Of a DNA stretch of 48,972 nt, positions 32,399 to 41,454 are shown piece by piece. Source of the DNA: an uncultured Collinsella sp. Lineage in GTDB: Bacteria > Actinomycetota > Coriobacteriia > Coriobacteriales > Coriobacteriaceae. The stretch's first letter is position 1. Every line of letters starts with the position of its first letter. Under the pieces are notes generated by a model. The model was not told where the DNA came from. It saw only the letters and a program-made list of their open reading frames with translations, and ran no database searches. The stretch is from NCBI GenBank assembly GCA_900751695.1, contig CAADSS010000059.1, positions 1 through 48,972 of the forward strand. Direction: 5' to 3'. Position numbers and translations under genes: made by a program.

Positions 32399-35300
32399 AT
32401 GGCGAACACCCAGAACTATATTAACCACCTGCTGCAGAACACCGGCATTACGCCGGCATGCAGCGAAGAAGAGCGCTTGGCTGCCGAGGATATCGCTCAG
32501 ATCTTCCGCAACCACGGCTTTGATCCCGAGGTTCAGGAGTTCAATGCTCCGGCGCCCAGTAGATTGGCATTTGCCGTTACCGGTATTCTTGCGTTTGCCG
32601 GCGCCCTGCTGATGGGCATCGGCGGCGGTGTCGGCTTGGTCGGCACCTTGCTGGCCATTGTCGGCGCCGTTCTTTACGTGCTCGAGCGCACGGGCCACCC
32701 CGTGGTTTCGCGCCTGGGCAAGACGGGCGTGAGCCAAAATGTCATCGCCTACCACAAAGCCTCGGGTCCGCTCGCGTCTCCGCGCAACCGCCCGGTGGTC
32801 GTTGTCGCACACTACGACTCTCCCCGTGCTGAGCTGCTCGCCCGTGAGCCCTATGCTTCGTATCGTGCGCTTATCGCCAAGCTGTTGCCTGTTGCCACGG
32901 TTGCCCCTGCTGCCGTTGCCATCCTGCGCATCCTGCCGCTTCCCGGCGCGCTCAAGGTTCTGCTGTGGATTGTCGCGATCCTCGCTTCCCTCGTTGCACT
33001 TGCCAACGCGGCAAACATCATCTCTAACCGCCACATTCTTCCCTATACGTCCGGCGCGGTGTGCAACAAGTCTTCTGTCGCCGCTATGCTCGGCGTTATG
33101 GACAACGTTGCTCCCTTCCAGGGCGAAAACGAGTTTCCCGACGATGTTCCGTTCGACACCTATTTTGGGGAGCAGAAGCGTCGTGCCGAGGAAATGGCGC
33201 GTGCGGCGGCGGAGTATGCCGCGGCCCAGCAGCAAAACGACTACGGCAACACCATCGAGTACGAAGAACCTACCTACGCCGAGGACGAGTTCGGTCAGCC
33301 GATTGCTCCCGGCGCTCAGACCGAGCCCGAACAGGGTGAGGCTTTCGACGAGCAGATCGAGGGCTTTGAGGGTGCGTCTGCCGACGAGACGCTGATCGGC
33401 GCCATCGTGCCCGAGGATCAGAATCAGACTGTCCAGGCCGAAGAGTTCAATGACGAGGTTCCCGCTGCCGAGTCGGCGGAGGAACCTGCCGCGGCTGAGC
33501 CCGAGCCCAAGCTCTATCGCAACGCCGCCGGCAACATCCGCTTTGGTTCGGATGCCATCCGTGCGCTCGGAATGCTTCCCGAGTCCTGCACGCTCGATTA
33601 CGAGGAGGGCGAGGAGCCGACGTTTGAGCTCGAGCCTGCCCCCGTTGTCACCGTGGATGATGAGTCTGCCGCGGTTACCGCTGCCGTTGCCGAGCCCGAG
33701 GCGGTGTCCGCGATCGATCCCGCGGCAGGACTGGACATTTTGGCTCCCGCCGCGCCGGTGCAAGACGTTGCGGACGAGTCTGACGACGATTACGTTGAAC
33801 AGCCGAGGCGCGTGTCTTACGAGGGCGATACTGATTTTTCTGCCGAGATTCCCGCGGCAACGCCCCATGCCGACATTGCATCGGCGTTCTCGTCGATTGG
33901 CGCCAGCGCTTCCAACTTCTTTAAGGGTGCGCTTGCAAAGGGCAAGAAATTTGTCGACGATTTCGAGGAGAAGCGCGCTGCCGCACGCGAGGCTGCCGAG
34001 CAGGAGGCTATCGCTCAGCAGCAGGCAGCCGAGGCGGCACGTGAGCTCGCGGCGCAAGAGTTCGAGCAGAACGAGGCTATGCAGTCCGTGCCCGTCGACG
34101 CCGCCGAAGCTACAACGTCCTTTGAGTCCCAGCAACCGACGTCCGCGGATGTTGTTGAGGCGACGACGTCTTTCGAGGCCCAGCAGCACGTCGATAGCAC
34201 CATGTCGTTTGATGCCGCGAAGTTCGATTCCACGATAACGTTTGAAAAGCAAGGCACCGCGATTGCCGAGCCCCTTCCTGTTTCCGATGAACAGGGCGAC
34301 GCGGTGGACGATGACGAGCCTATTGATGCTGCCGAAATCCAAGATGCCGCCGAGGACGAGCCCGTCGAGGCCAACTCTGACGAAGAACAATACGCGGCAG
34401 CCGAGCAAGATGAGTCGACCGAGGCCGAGCAGGAGGAAGTGCCTGCGGTTTCCGAGGCTCCCGAGACAGATGAGTCGAGGCCTTACTCCACGCAGATTTT
34501 CACCATGCCGACCCCGAGTGGTTCCGGTGCCACGGTTGCCGATGTCGCTCCCACCCAGGACGAAACGGTCGATTCCCTTATGGCCCAGATTTCCTCCCAG
34601 GCATCACCGCGTCCGCAGATGAATGTTCCCGATCCGGCGTCGGCACCGTCGCCTGCGCCCTCTTCGTCTCCGCTGGCTTCGGTCCCCGATCCGTCGCTGC
34701 CGTCGATGAAGCAGGCAAACGTTGCGTCTCGCACGTCGCTGTTCGACCTTCCCGATCCCTCTGCCCAGGTCAACGACCCCTTTGCTACTGCCCAGGGTCC
34801 CGAACCCACATCGGCACCCGTTGCGCCTCCTATGCCCGTTGCGTCGGGCGCGCAGCCGATCGAGACCATTTCGGCTCCCGCCCCGGCGGCACCCAAGTCT
34901 CGTAAGCGCGGCCTGGGTGGCCTGTTCGGCCGTAAAAAGAAAAACGAGCAGGACAGCATGAGTGACTGGCTGGGCGTCGAAGACGATTACGATGCCAAGA
35001 AGTCCGGTCGCGGTATCGGTTCGTGGGATAACTTCGAGGACGATAACGATGGCTGGAAGGGCGGCGCTACGTCTTCCGATGGCGCTTCTTCCGAAGATAT
35101 GCTCTCGGCTGTCGCCTCTATGGGCGATGATGAGCTGCTCGGTCACGATATCTGGTTTGTGGCAACGGGCGCCTCCGATTGTGATGGCGCCGGCATGAAG
35201 GCCTTCTTGGCTTCGCACCGTGATAAGCTCCGCGGCGTATTCTTCATCAATCTTGAATCCGTCGGCGCCGGTAGGCTTTCGGTGGTGACGGTTGAGGGCG

Positions 35301-35575
35301 AACAGCAGCTGCTCAAGGGCGATCGCCGCATCATGAACCTGGTCAGCAAGGTGTGCAAGTCGTTCCATGTCGATTGTGGCGCGCTCGAGATGCCCTATGC
35401 CAAGACCGATGCCTATGCCGCGCTCGAGGCGAGCCGCCGAGCCCTCACCATCGCCGGCGTGGACGGCACGCGTCTGGCTTGCGCTCGTACCGAGGACGAC
35501 CTGCCCCACAATGTCAACCCGACGAACATTGCCACGGTATCCGAGGTCGTGACCGAGGTTATCCGCCGTTCGTAG
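32399..35575 (+). CDS. Membrane M28-peptidase-like protein split by a long acidic insert
   Basis: A protein of 1058 residues from ATG 32399, chosen because GGAG lies 6 bases before it; an earlier frame upstream is leader. Hydrophobic spans are at ~60-98 and ~155-205. M28-type zinc residues are seen at His138-Tyr-Asp140 and Asp235 (GVMDN). Residues ~250-880 are acidic and low complexity (Glu, Ala, Asp, Pro, Gln), with a coiled-coil-like part (EEKRAAAREAAEQEAIAQQQ) and ATTSFE repeats. The remaining peptidase part resumes at ~900: WFVATGASDCDGAGM, NLESVGAG and His1037 near the end. Ser926-Asp927 stand where M28 peptidases have the Glu-Glu pair, so activity is doubtful. It is divergent from the WYL regulators. 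Confidence 0.85.
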   Translation: MANTQNYINHLLQNTGITPACSEEERLAAEDIAQIFRNHGFDPEVQEFNAPAPSRLAFAVTGILAFAGALLMGIGGGVGLVGTLLAIVGAVLYVLERTGHPVVSRLGKTGVSQNVIAYHKASGPLASPRNRPVVVVAHYDSPRAELLAREPYASYRALIAKLLPVATVAPAAVAILRILPLPGALKVLLWIVAILASLVALANAANIISNRHILPYTSGAVCNKSSVAAMLGVMDNVAPFQGENEFPDDVPFDTYFGEQKRRAEEMARAAAEYAAAQQQNDYGNTIEYEEPTYAEDEFGQPIAPGAQTEPEQGEAFDEQIEGFEGASADETLIGAIVPEDQNQTVQAEEFNDEVPAAESAEEPAAAEPEPKLYRNAAGNIRFGSDAIRALGMLPESCTLDYEEGEEPTFELEPAPVVTVDDESAAVTAAVAEPEAVSAIDPAAGLDILAPAAPVQDVADESDDDYVEQPRRVSYEGDTDFSAEIPAATPHADIASAFSSIGASASNFFKGALAKGKKFVDDFEEKRAAAREAAEQEAIAQQQAAEAARELAAQEFEQNEAMQSVPVDAAEATTSFESQQPTSADVVEATTSFEAQQHVDSTMSFDAAKFDSTITFEKQGTAIAEPLPVSDEQGDAVDDDEPIDAAEIQDAAEDEPVEANSDEEQYAAAEQDESTEAEQEEVPAVSEAPETDESRPYSTQIFTMPTPSGSGATVADVAPTQDETVDSLMAQISSQASPRPQMNVPDPASAPSPAPSSSPLASVPDPSLPSMKQANVASRTSLFDLPDPSAQVNDPFATAQGPEPTSAPVAPPMPVASGAQPIETISAPAPAAPKSRKRGLGGLFGRKKKNEQDSMSDWLGVEDDYDAKKSGRGIGSWDNFEDDNDGWKGGATSSDGASSEDMLSAVASMGDDELLGHDIWFVATGASDCDGAGMKAFLASHRDKLRGVFFINLESVGAGRLSVVTVEGEQQLLKGDRRIMNLVSKVCKSFHVDCGALEMPYAKTDAYAALEASRRALTIAGVDGTRLACARTEDDLPHNVNPTNIATVSEVVTEVIRRS

Positions 35576-35596
35576 ACGGAGCTCTAAGGAGTCAAC

Positions 35597-35815
35597 GTGT
35601 TTTCGTATATTAAGCGCCATTGGCCTGTCTACGTGATTTTGACCTTGATTGCCATTGCGTTAGGATTTGGGGCTGCCTACATCGTGGGTGCGAAGGGCTC
35701 GACCCCCGCCTCCGCAATCAGCGAAGGGGTGGAGCAAGAACAGAGTACGGGTGCCGATGGGATTCCTGAGTCCGAGCAGGCAATCGTTGATGGTGGATCT
35801 TCGTCTGCAGAGTAG
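35597..35815 (+). CDS. Small single-pass membrane protein
   Basis: A 72-residue protein from GTG 35597, which has AAGGAG about 7 bases upstream. One hydrophobic span (VYVILTLIAIALGFGAAYIV, ~10-30) is followed by an acidic, Ser/Gly/Glu-rich tail that is probably outside the membrane. It begins 21 bases after the M28-like gene and is probably co-transcribed with it. No family recognised. Confidence 0.7.
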   Translation: MFSYIKRHWPVYVILTLIAIALGFGAAYIVGAKGSTPASAISEGVEQEQSTGADGIPESEQAIVDGGSSSAE

Positions 35816-35836
35816 ATACGGCGATTTACATGATTG

Positions 35837-35872
35837 AAAGCGGGCGAGCCAGTCCCCTGGCTCGCCCGCTTT
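35837..35872. terminator. Bidirectional terminator between convergent genes
   Basis: Perfect 15-bp arms 35837-35851 and 35858-35872 (AAAGCGGGCGAGCCA) with a 6-base loop, A-run on one side and T-run on the other. It ends the M28/small-membrane run and the leftward adhesin gene. Confidence 0.88.
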
Positions 35873-35881
35873 TTCATCGCG

Positions 35882-38800
35882 CTAGCGCTTCTTTGGGATC
35901 GACCTAAGGCGAGCGAACCATAGGGCTGCGGCACCCGAGGTCAGGAGCGCGGTGATGCAAGCGGCGATGGGAACTGATCCTGTTGCCGGTAGGTCCTGCG
36001 GTAGGGTACAGCGTTGAATGACGCTGTCCTCGTCATGCGACTCAAGTTTATCGCCGCCACCGTTGCGGCAAAGATCGACGCGTGCGCTGTTGGTGAGTGC
36101 GGTTTGGGGCGTATAAGCCGACGTTGCCTGCATGTGTACGACTGCGCCCCGAGCGTCTGTGCCAAGGATTGCTTTGGCATCGTCAAGGTCGTCGTGCTCA
36201 TCTTTGAGATCATCGCGGGTCCAAGAATCCGCATCGCTTCGAGTCGTAAAGTCGGCGGCTACCGCACCGTATTCAATGCGAATGCCCGTTACGACGGTAT
36301 TGGACGCAAGGTCGAGTTCTTTCGCCTCGAGTGTGGTGGATTCCGTGGTCGAGACATCCGCCTTCCAGAGGTGCCAGCCGTCGTAATCGACGAGGCGGCA
36401 ATCCTCACCCAGACTTTCCCTTACTTCGTCGGACTCAAGCCAAGGATTTTCGTGCCCATCGTCAAGTGTCGCGTTTGCCGGCTCATCGACGTCTGTCGAG
36501 TCCAACGGCGTCGTGCGATACCACACGTTGCACAGACCATTGAGGTCGCCGATGGCGACGGGGGTTTCGATTGAGACGAATCTCGCCGTATCGTCCTCGG
36601 CGCACTCAAGATCATCGGTAATTGTGAACTCATCAACCCAGGTAGTTGAATCGTTTCGAGCGTCGATGGTATAGGAGAAAAGCCCATCCGTATTGGTTTG
36701 CATCGCGGCACGGTTTTTACCATCGCCGTTAGCCAACAGGCCCTTTTCGATAGGTTGGACAAGTTCCTGACGCTTGTCGACCTGCCCCTTGATCTCGATG
36801 GGCGCATCCTTCATCGCGACGGATTGGACTTCTCCCGTATCCTTTATTTCAAACGTTATCTCCTCGGCAAGGTCATAGGTCCGCGGAGACATCATTTCGC
36901 GCAACGAGTAGGTGCCGGGTGCAAGATGTTCGACGCGGTGCGGCTTGTCGGATGAGGTCCAGGAGTCTATTTCGGTTTTATCGGGACCATATAAGGTGAG
37001 CTGTGCGCCTTCCACTTCCTGCTCACCGCTTGCATCGACCTTGGAGATATCAACCTTGGTGTAATCGTCGGATACGTTAAGCCGTGCTTCTACAACGGGT
37101 GTTTTCTGGTCGGCATAAGTAAGGTCGACAATATGGGTTGTCTGATCGAGCAAGAAGCCTGCCGGCGCTTGAGTCTCGACAACCTCGTAGCGTGCGGTGC
37201 CAGATCCCAGTGGGAGGTTGTCCGCGCGTGCTTCTCCAGTTTCATCCGTCGTGACGGTCGCGACGGTCTCACCGTCGAGCGCGGCAATGCTACCGTCGGG
37301 GCGCACGATATCACCCGAGGCACGGATCTCATAGACGGCGCCCGCGAGGCTGCTGCCGTCTATGGCATCGGTTTTAACGATCCTGATGTTTCCGGTCGCG
37401 GCGTGGTCATAATACGAGGCGATTGCAACGGGCGTTAGGTTCATGTCGGCGGGTATGTTTACCTCGATCTCTTCGCCGACAAGATAGGGCTCTTTGGCCG
37501 AGGTTTCGCGTACATAATAGGTGCCCGGCATGAGCGATTCGGGCAGTGTGACGGTGCCGGTCGCGTCAGTCGTAAAGGTGTCCATTACGTTATGTGCTGG
37601 ATACCAGCAAGTTTGTGAGACAGGTTCGTGATTGCTGTCGAGGAGTTGGAAGGTGAATCCGGCTAGGGGAACAGAAGCGCCTGTTTGGGCATCGCGTTTT
37701 ACAATCTGGAGATGCGTCGACAGCGCGTGGTTGTCCACAATATATTGAAGCTCGGCCCCGTCGGAAATCTGATTGGCCCCGACGGTCCATTCCCCTGCAC
37801 GTTTAAAACCCTCGGGGACGGTTTCCGGAACCTCGCGAATCGTGTAGCCGGCACGGTCGTATGGGACAGCTCCGTGGACACCGGCGGGTCGCTTGCCTGT
37901 GCCGAACCATGCTTCGGGCTGATCTTTGGTGGAGGCAAAGCCATAGATGTTTGTGGTCAGTGTGCCAACAACCTGCTGAGAGCTGTTGCTGACAACCTCA
38001 AAGACAACACCACCCGCCGGCTGCTCCAGGCCGGATTGGTCGCTATTGCCGTAATCCTTGAATTTGGAAATCTCAAGGTTAAACGCAATGGGGATATCGG
38101 AAACGCGAGATTCGATCTCGACCACGCCTGAATCGCCGAGCTGGTCGGCTCCAACGGTATAGGTCCAGCTGTCGTTGGATGGCAGGTAGCCCTCGGGGGC
38201 TTTTGATTCGTAGATGGTAAAGGTTCCTAAGGGGACATCGGCGAGGGTGGCCCGACCGCTTTCGTCGGTCGTGAGGATTTGTGCCCATCCAGGGGTTGAT
38301 TGCGACACACACGTGAACTCTGCTCCTGCGAGCGAAGCTCCCACCTGGTGGCCGGCATTCGTCGCGGCATCGAGTTTTACGATACGCAGGTTGATGGTGC
38401 CGGGCTGTTCATCAATGGCGACCCGCCCGCCGTCATTCCCCGTGGTAAAGGCAATACGATCGTGGCGGGGGACATAGCCGGCCGGCGCCTTCGTTTCAAC
38501 TAGGTAGTATGCCGTGTTGGGCAGAAGTGTTGCTTGCGCTCGACCGTTGCTGTCCATCTTGATGGTGCCGACACGAGCGCCGCTGGCGCTCTCAAAAATA
38601 TCGAATGTTGCCCCGGTAAACTGATAGGTATTGTTTCCGCTGGTAATAACGGTGTTAGCAGACTGCTTTTGGAAGGAAACAGACACCGCCGGCAGTACAT
38701 AGAGCATGTCTTGACGTTTGCTGCCGCCCGATACGGCCCCTAGATAGCGTCGCGCGCGGTGCGGAGCGGCTTTGATGCTTCCTGATTTTGCGCTGTCGTG

Positions 38801-39313
38801 GAGCCACCGCGCAGCCGCCACGACTTCATTGTCGGCGGTAAAGTGTCCGCTCTTGGTTTTACCCTGAGCGGTCGTGTAGGAGTAGGTGCCGTCGACATGG
38901 GTAGTGCCGTTGAGCATCCATACGGCAAGCTGGGTGGCGGCGCGGGCGCGATCGGGTGAAAGATGGTAACCGCCAAACGACGTGGTGGTGGGATATCCGT
39001 GACAAACGATTGCCGCGAACTCGTCGTCGAGCCACACCCAGCCTTGATCAAAGTTGAGCCATGGGCCGCCCGGTTTGGTGGGGCCGGGGCGCTCCTGGTT
39101 CATGCAGTAGGCAATCGAGGTGTCTTGAGCTTCATACTTGCCGATGAAGAAGGGTCCACAATCATCGCTAATAGTGCGGAAGCCGAGCTGGTCGTAGCCA
39201 TCGACGGCAAATGCGGCTCCCGGTGCCAGACAGCCGAAAAGCAGGAAGAGGAGCAGGAGCAGCGGACCTGTTGCGATTGCGCTGTGGACAGAGTGCGTGG
39301 GTGCGTTGGACAT
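35882..39313 (-). CDS. Thioester-domain LPATG adhesin with Cna-like repeats
   Basis: A 1143-residue surface adhesin. The signal peptide is residues 1-36. The next ~170 residues show a thioester domain: Cys70 in AYCMNQ and Gln128 in ATQLAVWML match the Cys-Gln motif that reacts covalently with host surfaces in streptococcal adhesins. Then come about six SpaA/Cna prealbumin-like modules, each beginning with an IVK.DA-type strand (NLRIVKLDAATN, HLQIVKRDAQTG, NIRIVKTDAIDG, KVDISKVDASGE) and ending with an E(T/S)KAP-type stretch. The C-terminus is LPATG at 1108-1112, a hydrophobic span and basic residues. It has AAGGAG before ATG. No sortase gene is in view. Confidence 0.92.
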   Translation of the reverse strand: MSNAPTHSVHSAIATGPLLLLLFLLFGCLAPGAAFAVDGYDQLGFRTISDDCGPFFIGKYEAQDTSIAYCMNQERPGPTKPGGPWLNFDQGWVWLDDEFAAIVCHGYPTTTSFGGYHLSPDRARAATQLAVWMLNGTTHVDGTYSYTTAQGKTKSGHFTADNEVVAAARWLHDSAKSGSIKAAPHRARRYLGAVSGGSKRQDMLYVLPAVSVSFQKQSANTVITSGNNTYQFTGATFDIFESASGARVGTIKMDSNGRAQATLLPNTAYYLVETKAPAGYVPRHDRIAFTTGNDGGRVAIDEQPGTINLRIVKLDAATNAGHQVGASLAGAEFTCVSQSTPGWAQILTTDESGRATLADVPLGTFTIYESKAPEGYLPSNDSWTYTVGADQLGDSGVVEIESRVSDIPIAFNLEISKFKDYGNSDQSGLEQPAGGVVFEVVSNSSQQVVGTLTTNIYGFASTKDQPEAWFGTGKRPAGVHGAVPYDRAGYTIREVPETVPEGFKRAGEWTVGANQISDGAELQYIVDNHALSTHLQIVKRDAQTGASVPLAGFTFQLLDSNHEPVSQTCWYPAHNVMDTFTTDATGTVTLPESLMPGTYYVRETSAKEPYLVGEEIEVNIPADMNLTPVAIASYYDHAATGNIRIVKTDAIDGSSLAGAVYEIRASGDIVRPDGSIAALDGETVATVTTDETGEARADNLPLGSGTARYEVVETQAPAGFLLDQTTHIVDLTYADQKTPVVEARLNVSDDYTKVDISKVDASGEQEVEGAQLTLYGPDKTEIDSWTSSDKPHRVEHLAPGTYSLREMMSPRTYDLAEEITFEIKDTGEVQSVAMKDAPIEIKGQVDKRQELVQPIEKGLLANGDGKNRAAMQTNTDGLFSYTIDARNDSTTWVDEFTITDDLECAEDDTARFVSIETPVAIGDLNGLCNVWYRTTPLDSTDVDEPANATLDDGHENPWLESDEVRESLGEDCRLVDYDGWHLWKADVSTTESTTLEAKELDLASNTVVTGIRIEYGAVAADFTTRSDADSWTRDDLKDEHDDLDDAKAILGTDARGAVVHMQATSAYTPQTALTNSARVDLCRNGGGDKLESHDEDSVIQRCTLPQDLPATGSVPIAACITALLTSGAAALWFARLRSIPKKR

Positions 39314-39567
39314 GGCTGCTCCTTATCCCTCGTGCGTCGCACGGGGAGGCTGCGACGCGTAGGATGAGGCTACCCCCGAGGTTCATGCGGGTAAGTACCG
39401 GAGCCTGACCAAAAGCTTGCCCAATTCCTGACAAATTGAGCTCAAATACAACAATCAAGCAAAAGCGCAGGTAGAAGATAGGGAGAACAGGAAGTCAAAG
39501 GTCCTCGTCTCCACAATTGACGCGATTTTCAAACGAATCTCCACAGCTAAAACAAGCATCGACACCC

Positions 39568-39597
39568 TTGTATCGAACAAGACAACCGCGTTATACT
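39568..39597 (+). promoter_or_regulatory. Promoter of tRNA-Gly
   Basis: TTGTAT (39568-39573) and TATACT (39592-39597) with an 18-base spacer, 13 bases before the tRNA 5' end. Confidence 0.7.
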
Positions 39598-39610
39598 AGC
39601 CAACACGCAA

Positions 39611-39685
39611 GCGGGCATCGCCAAGTGGTAAGGCATCAGCTTCCCAAGCTGACACTCGCGGGTTCGAGTCCCGTTGCCCGCTCCA
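39611..39685 (+). tRNA. tRNA-Gly (CCC)
   Basis: Complete cloverleaf: acceptor GCGGGCA/TGCCCGC, anticodon loop TTCCCAA (anticodon CCC), T arm GCGGGTTCGAGTCCCG and encoded CCA at 39683-39685. Confidence 0.97.
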
Positions 39686-39698
39686 GTAAAAAGCACAA

Positions 39699-39728
39699 GC
39701 ACGGCAGCGTTACGTTGCCGTGCTTTTT
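39699..39728 (+). terminator. Terminator of tRNA-Gly
   Basis: Arms 39699-39706 and 39716-39723 (GCACGGCA) with extra inner CG pairs and a TTA loop, then TTTTT. Confidence 0.85.
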
Positions 39729-39740
39729 ACTACCAAGCGC

Positions 39741-39877
39741 CGGGACTCGAACCCGCCAGGGTGCGAGCGTTAAATAAACGCGAAGCGTTTATAGCGAGTA
39801 GGCAAGGGCGCCGATAGGTGACCGCAGCCGGTGCGGATTTGCGAAGCAAATACGCGGACGTCCCGTTGCTCGCTCCA
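39741..39877 (+). repeat. tRNA-Gly 3'-end cassette
   Basis: 39741-39756 is a perfect 16-base reverse complement of the tRNA-Gly T arm (39658-39673). 39774-39792 and 39837-39851 are hairpins with GCGAAGC turns. 39860-39877 repeats the last 18 bases of the tRNA with one change. The stretch carries no gene. It matches in layout the segment after tRNA-Lys. Confidence 0.85.
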
Positions 39878-39979
39878 ATTCCAAAATGTTAGGTTAATGC
39901 CTGCTGCCCATACTTGCACCTGCGCACGGTACAATGGATGGGTTACGACCAACGTGCCAATAACCAAAAAGGAGCCGCT

Positions 39980-41326
39980 ATGATCGATCGCTATACCCGC
40001 CCGGAGATGGGACACATTTTCTCCCTCGAGAACAAGTACGCCATTTGGCAGGAGATCGAGGTCTTGGCCTGCGAGGCCCAGGCGGAGCTCGGCAAGATCG
40101 GTATTTCCAAAGACGAGGCCCAGTGGATCCGCGACCATGCCAACTTTGAGAAGGCGAAGGTCGATGAGATCGAGGAAGTCACGCGCCACGACGTCATTGC
40201 CTTCCTGACCAACATGAAGGAATACATCGATGCCGATGTTCCCGAGGGCGACCCCAAGCCCAGCCGCTGGGTTCACTATGGCATGACCAGCTCCGATCTA
40301 GGCGACACGGCCCTGTGCTACCAGCTCACCCAGGCCTGCGACCTGATTATCGAGGACGTCAAGAAGCTCGGCGAGATTTGCAAGCGTCGTGCCTTTGAGG
40401 AGCGCAACACGCTCTGTGCCGGCCGCACTCATGGCATCCATGCGGAGCCGATGACCTTCGGCATGAAGTTTGGCTCTTGGGCCTGGGAGCTCAAGCGCGA
40501 TCTGGATCGTCTTGAGGACGCCCGCAAGAACGTTGCCTTTGGTGCCATCTCGGGCGCTGTCGGCACCTACAGCTCCATCGAGCCGTTTGTCGAGGAATAT
40601 GTCTGCGAGCACCTGGGCCTGGTTCACGACCCGCTGTCCACGCAGGTTATTAGCCGCGATCATCACGCCTACCTCGCCGGCGTTCTCGCCACCACCGCGG
40701 CCACCTGTGAGCGCATCGCTACCGAGGTTCGCAATCTGCAGAAGACCGATACACTCGAGGCCGAGGAACCGTTCCGTAAGGGTCAAAAGGGCAGCTCCGC
40801 CATGCCGCACAAGCGCAACCCCATCACCATGGAGAAGGTCTGCGGCCTGTCGCGCGTCGTGAAGGCCAACGCGCAGGTTGCCTTCGACAACGTCGCCCTG
40901 TGGCACGAGCGTGACATTTCGCACTCCTCTGCCGAGCGCGTCGCCCAGGCCGACAGCTTCATCGCCCTCGACCACATGTTCCAGTGCCTCATTCGCGTTA
41001 TCGACGGCCTGCAGCTGTACCCTGCCCGCATGATGGCCAACCTCAATAAGACCCGCGGCCTCATCTTCTCCTCCAAGGTGCTGCTCGCCCTCGTCGATAC
41101 GGGCATCACCCGCGAGGACGCGTACGCCATTGTGCAGGAGAACGCCATGGCAACCTGGCACGAGGTACAGGATTGTGTCTCCGGCCCCACCTTTAAGGAG
41201 CGTCTCGAGGCCGACCCGCGCTGCACCGTCAGCCAGGAGAAGCTCGACGAGATCTTTGATCCATGGGACTTCCTCACCCGTATCGACACGGTCTTTGATC
41301 GTCTGGAGCGGCTGAGCTTCGAGTAG
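39980..41326 (+). CDS. purB: Adenylosuccinate lyase
   Basis: A 448-residue enzyme from ATG 39980, preceded by AAAAGGAG; an earlier in-frame start lies in leader sequence. It has the fumarase/aspartase superfamily signature GSSAMPHKRNPI near 267-278, THGIHAEPMTFG near 145 and TSSDLGDTA near 97, which together mark PurB. It splits adenylosuccinate to AMP and SAICAR to AICAR. A TACAAT -10-like box is at 39930-39935. purC lies 4 kb further on, in the same direction but in a separate unit. Confidence 0.97.
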   Translation: MIDRYTRPEMGHIFSLENKYAIWQEIEVLACEAQAELGKIGISKDEAQWIRDHANFEKAKVDEIEEVTRHDVIAFLTNMKEYIDADVPEGDPKPSRWVHYGMTSSDLGDTALCYQLTQACDLIIEDVKKLGEICKRRAFEERNTLCAGRTHGIHAEPMTFGMKFGSWAWELKRDLDRLEDARKNVAFGAISGAVGTYSSIEPFVEEYVCEHLGLVHDPLSTQVISRDHHAYLAGVLATTAATCERIATEVRNLQKTDTLEAEEPFRKGQKGSSAMPHKRNPITMEKVCGLSRVVKANAQVAFDNVALWHERDISHSSAERVAQADSFIALDHMFQCLIRVIDGLQLYPARMMANLNKTRGLIFSSKVLLALVDTGITREDAYAIVQENAMATWHEVQDCVSGPTFKERLEADPRCTVSQEKLDEIFDPWDFLTRIDTVFDRLERLSFE

Positions 41327-41352
41327 GTTCGGGCATAACGTTAGCTTTTTAG

Positions 41353-41390
41353 GGCGCTTTGCTGGTAATGTGTGTTGCCGGCAAAGCGCC
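41353..41390 (+). terminator. Possible weak terminator after purB
   Basis: Arms 41353-41362 and 41381-41390 (GGCGCTTTGC) pair perfectly around an 18-base loop. The T-tract after it is poor, so it may only stabilise the 3' end. Confidence 0.5.
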
Positions 41391-41454
41391 TCGTTGCATT
41401 TAGGGAAAGACGGGGATAATAGTCGTCTCGAATAACATTCTGAGAGGGGATCGC

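Noticed and set aside
32348..34408. A 686-residue open frame on the - strand
   Set aside because: Antisense to the acidic insert of the M28-like gene; composition is Arg/Leu/Gly-rich and repetitive because of the opposite strand's Glu/Ala codons.
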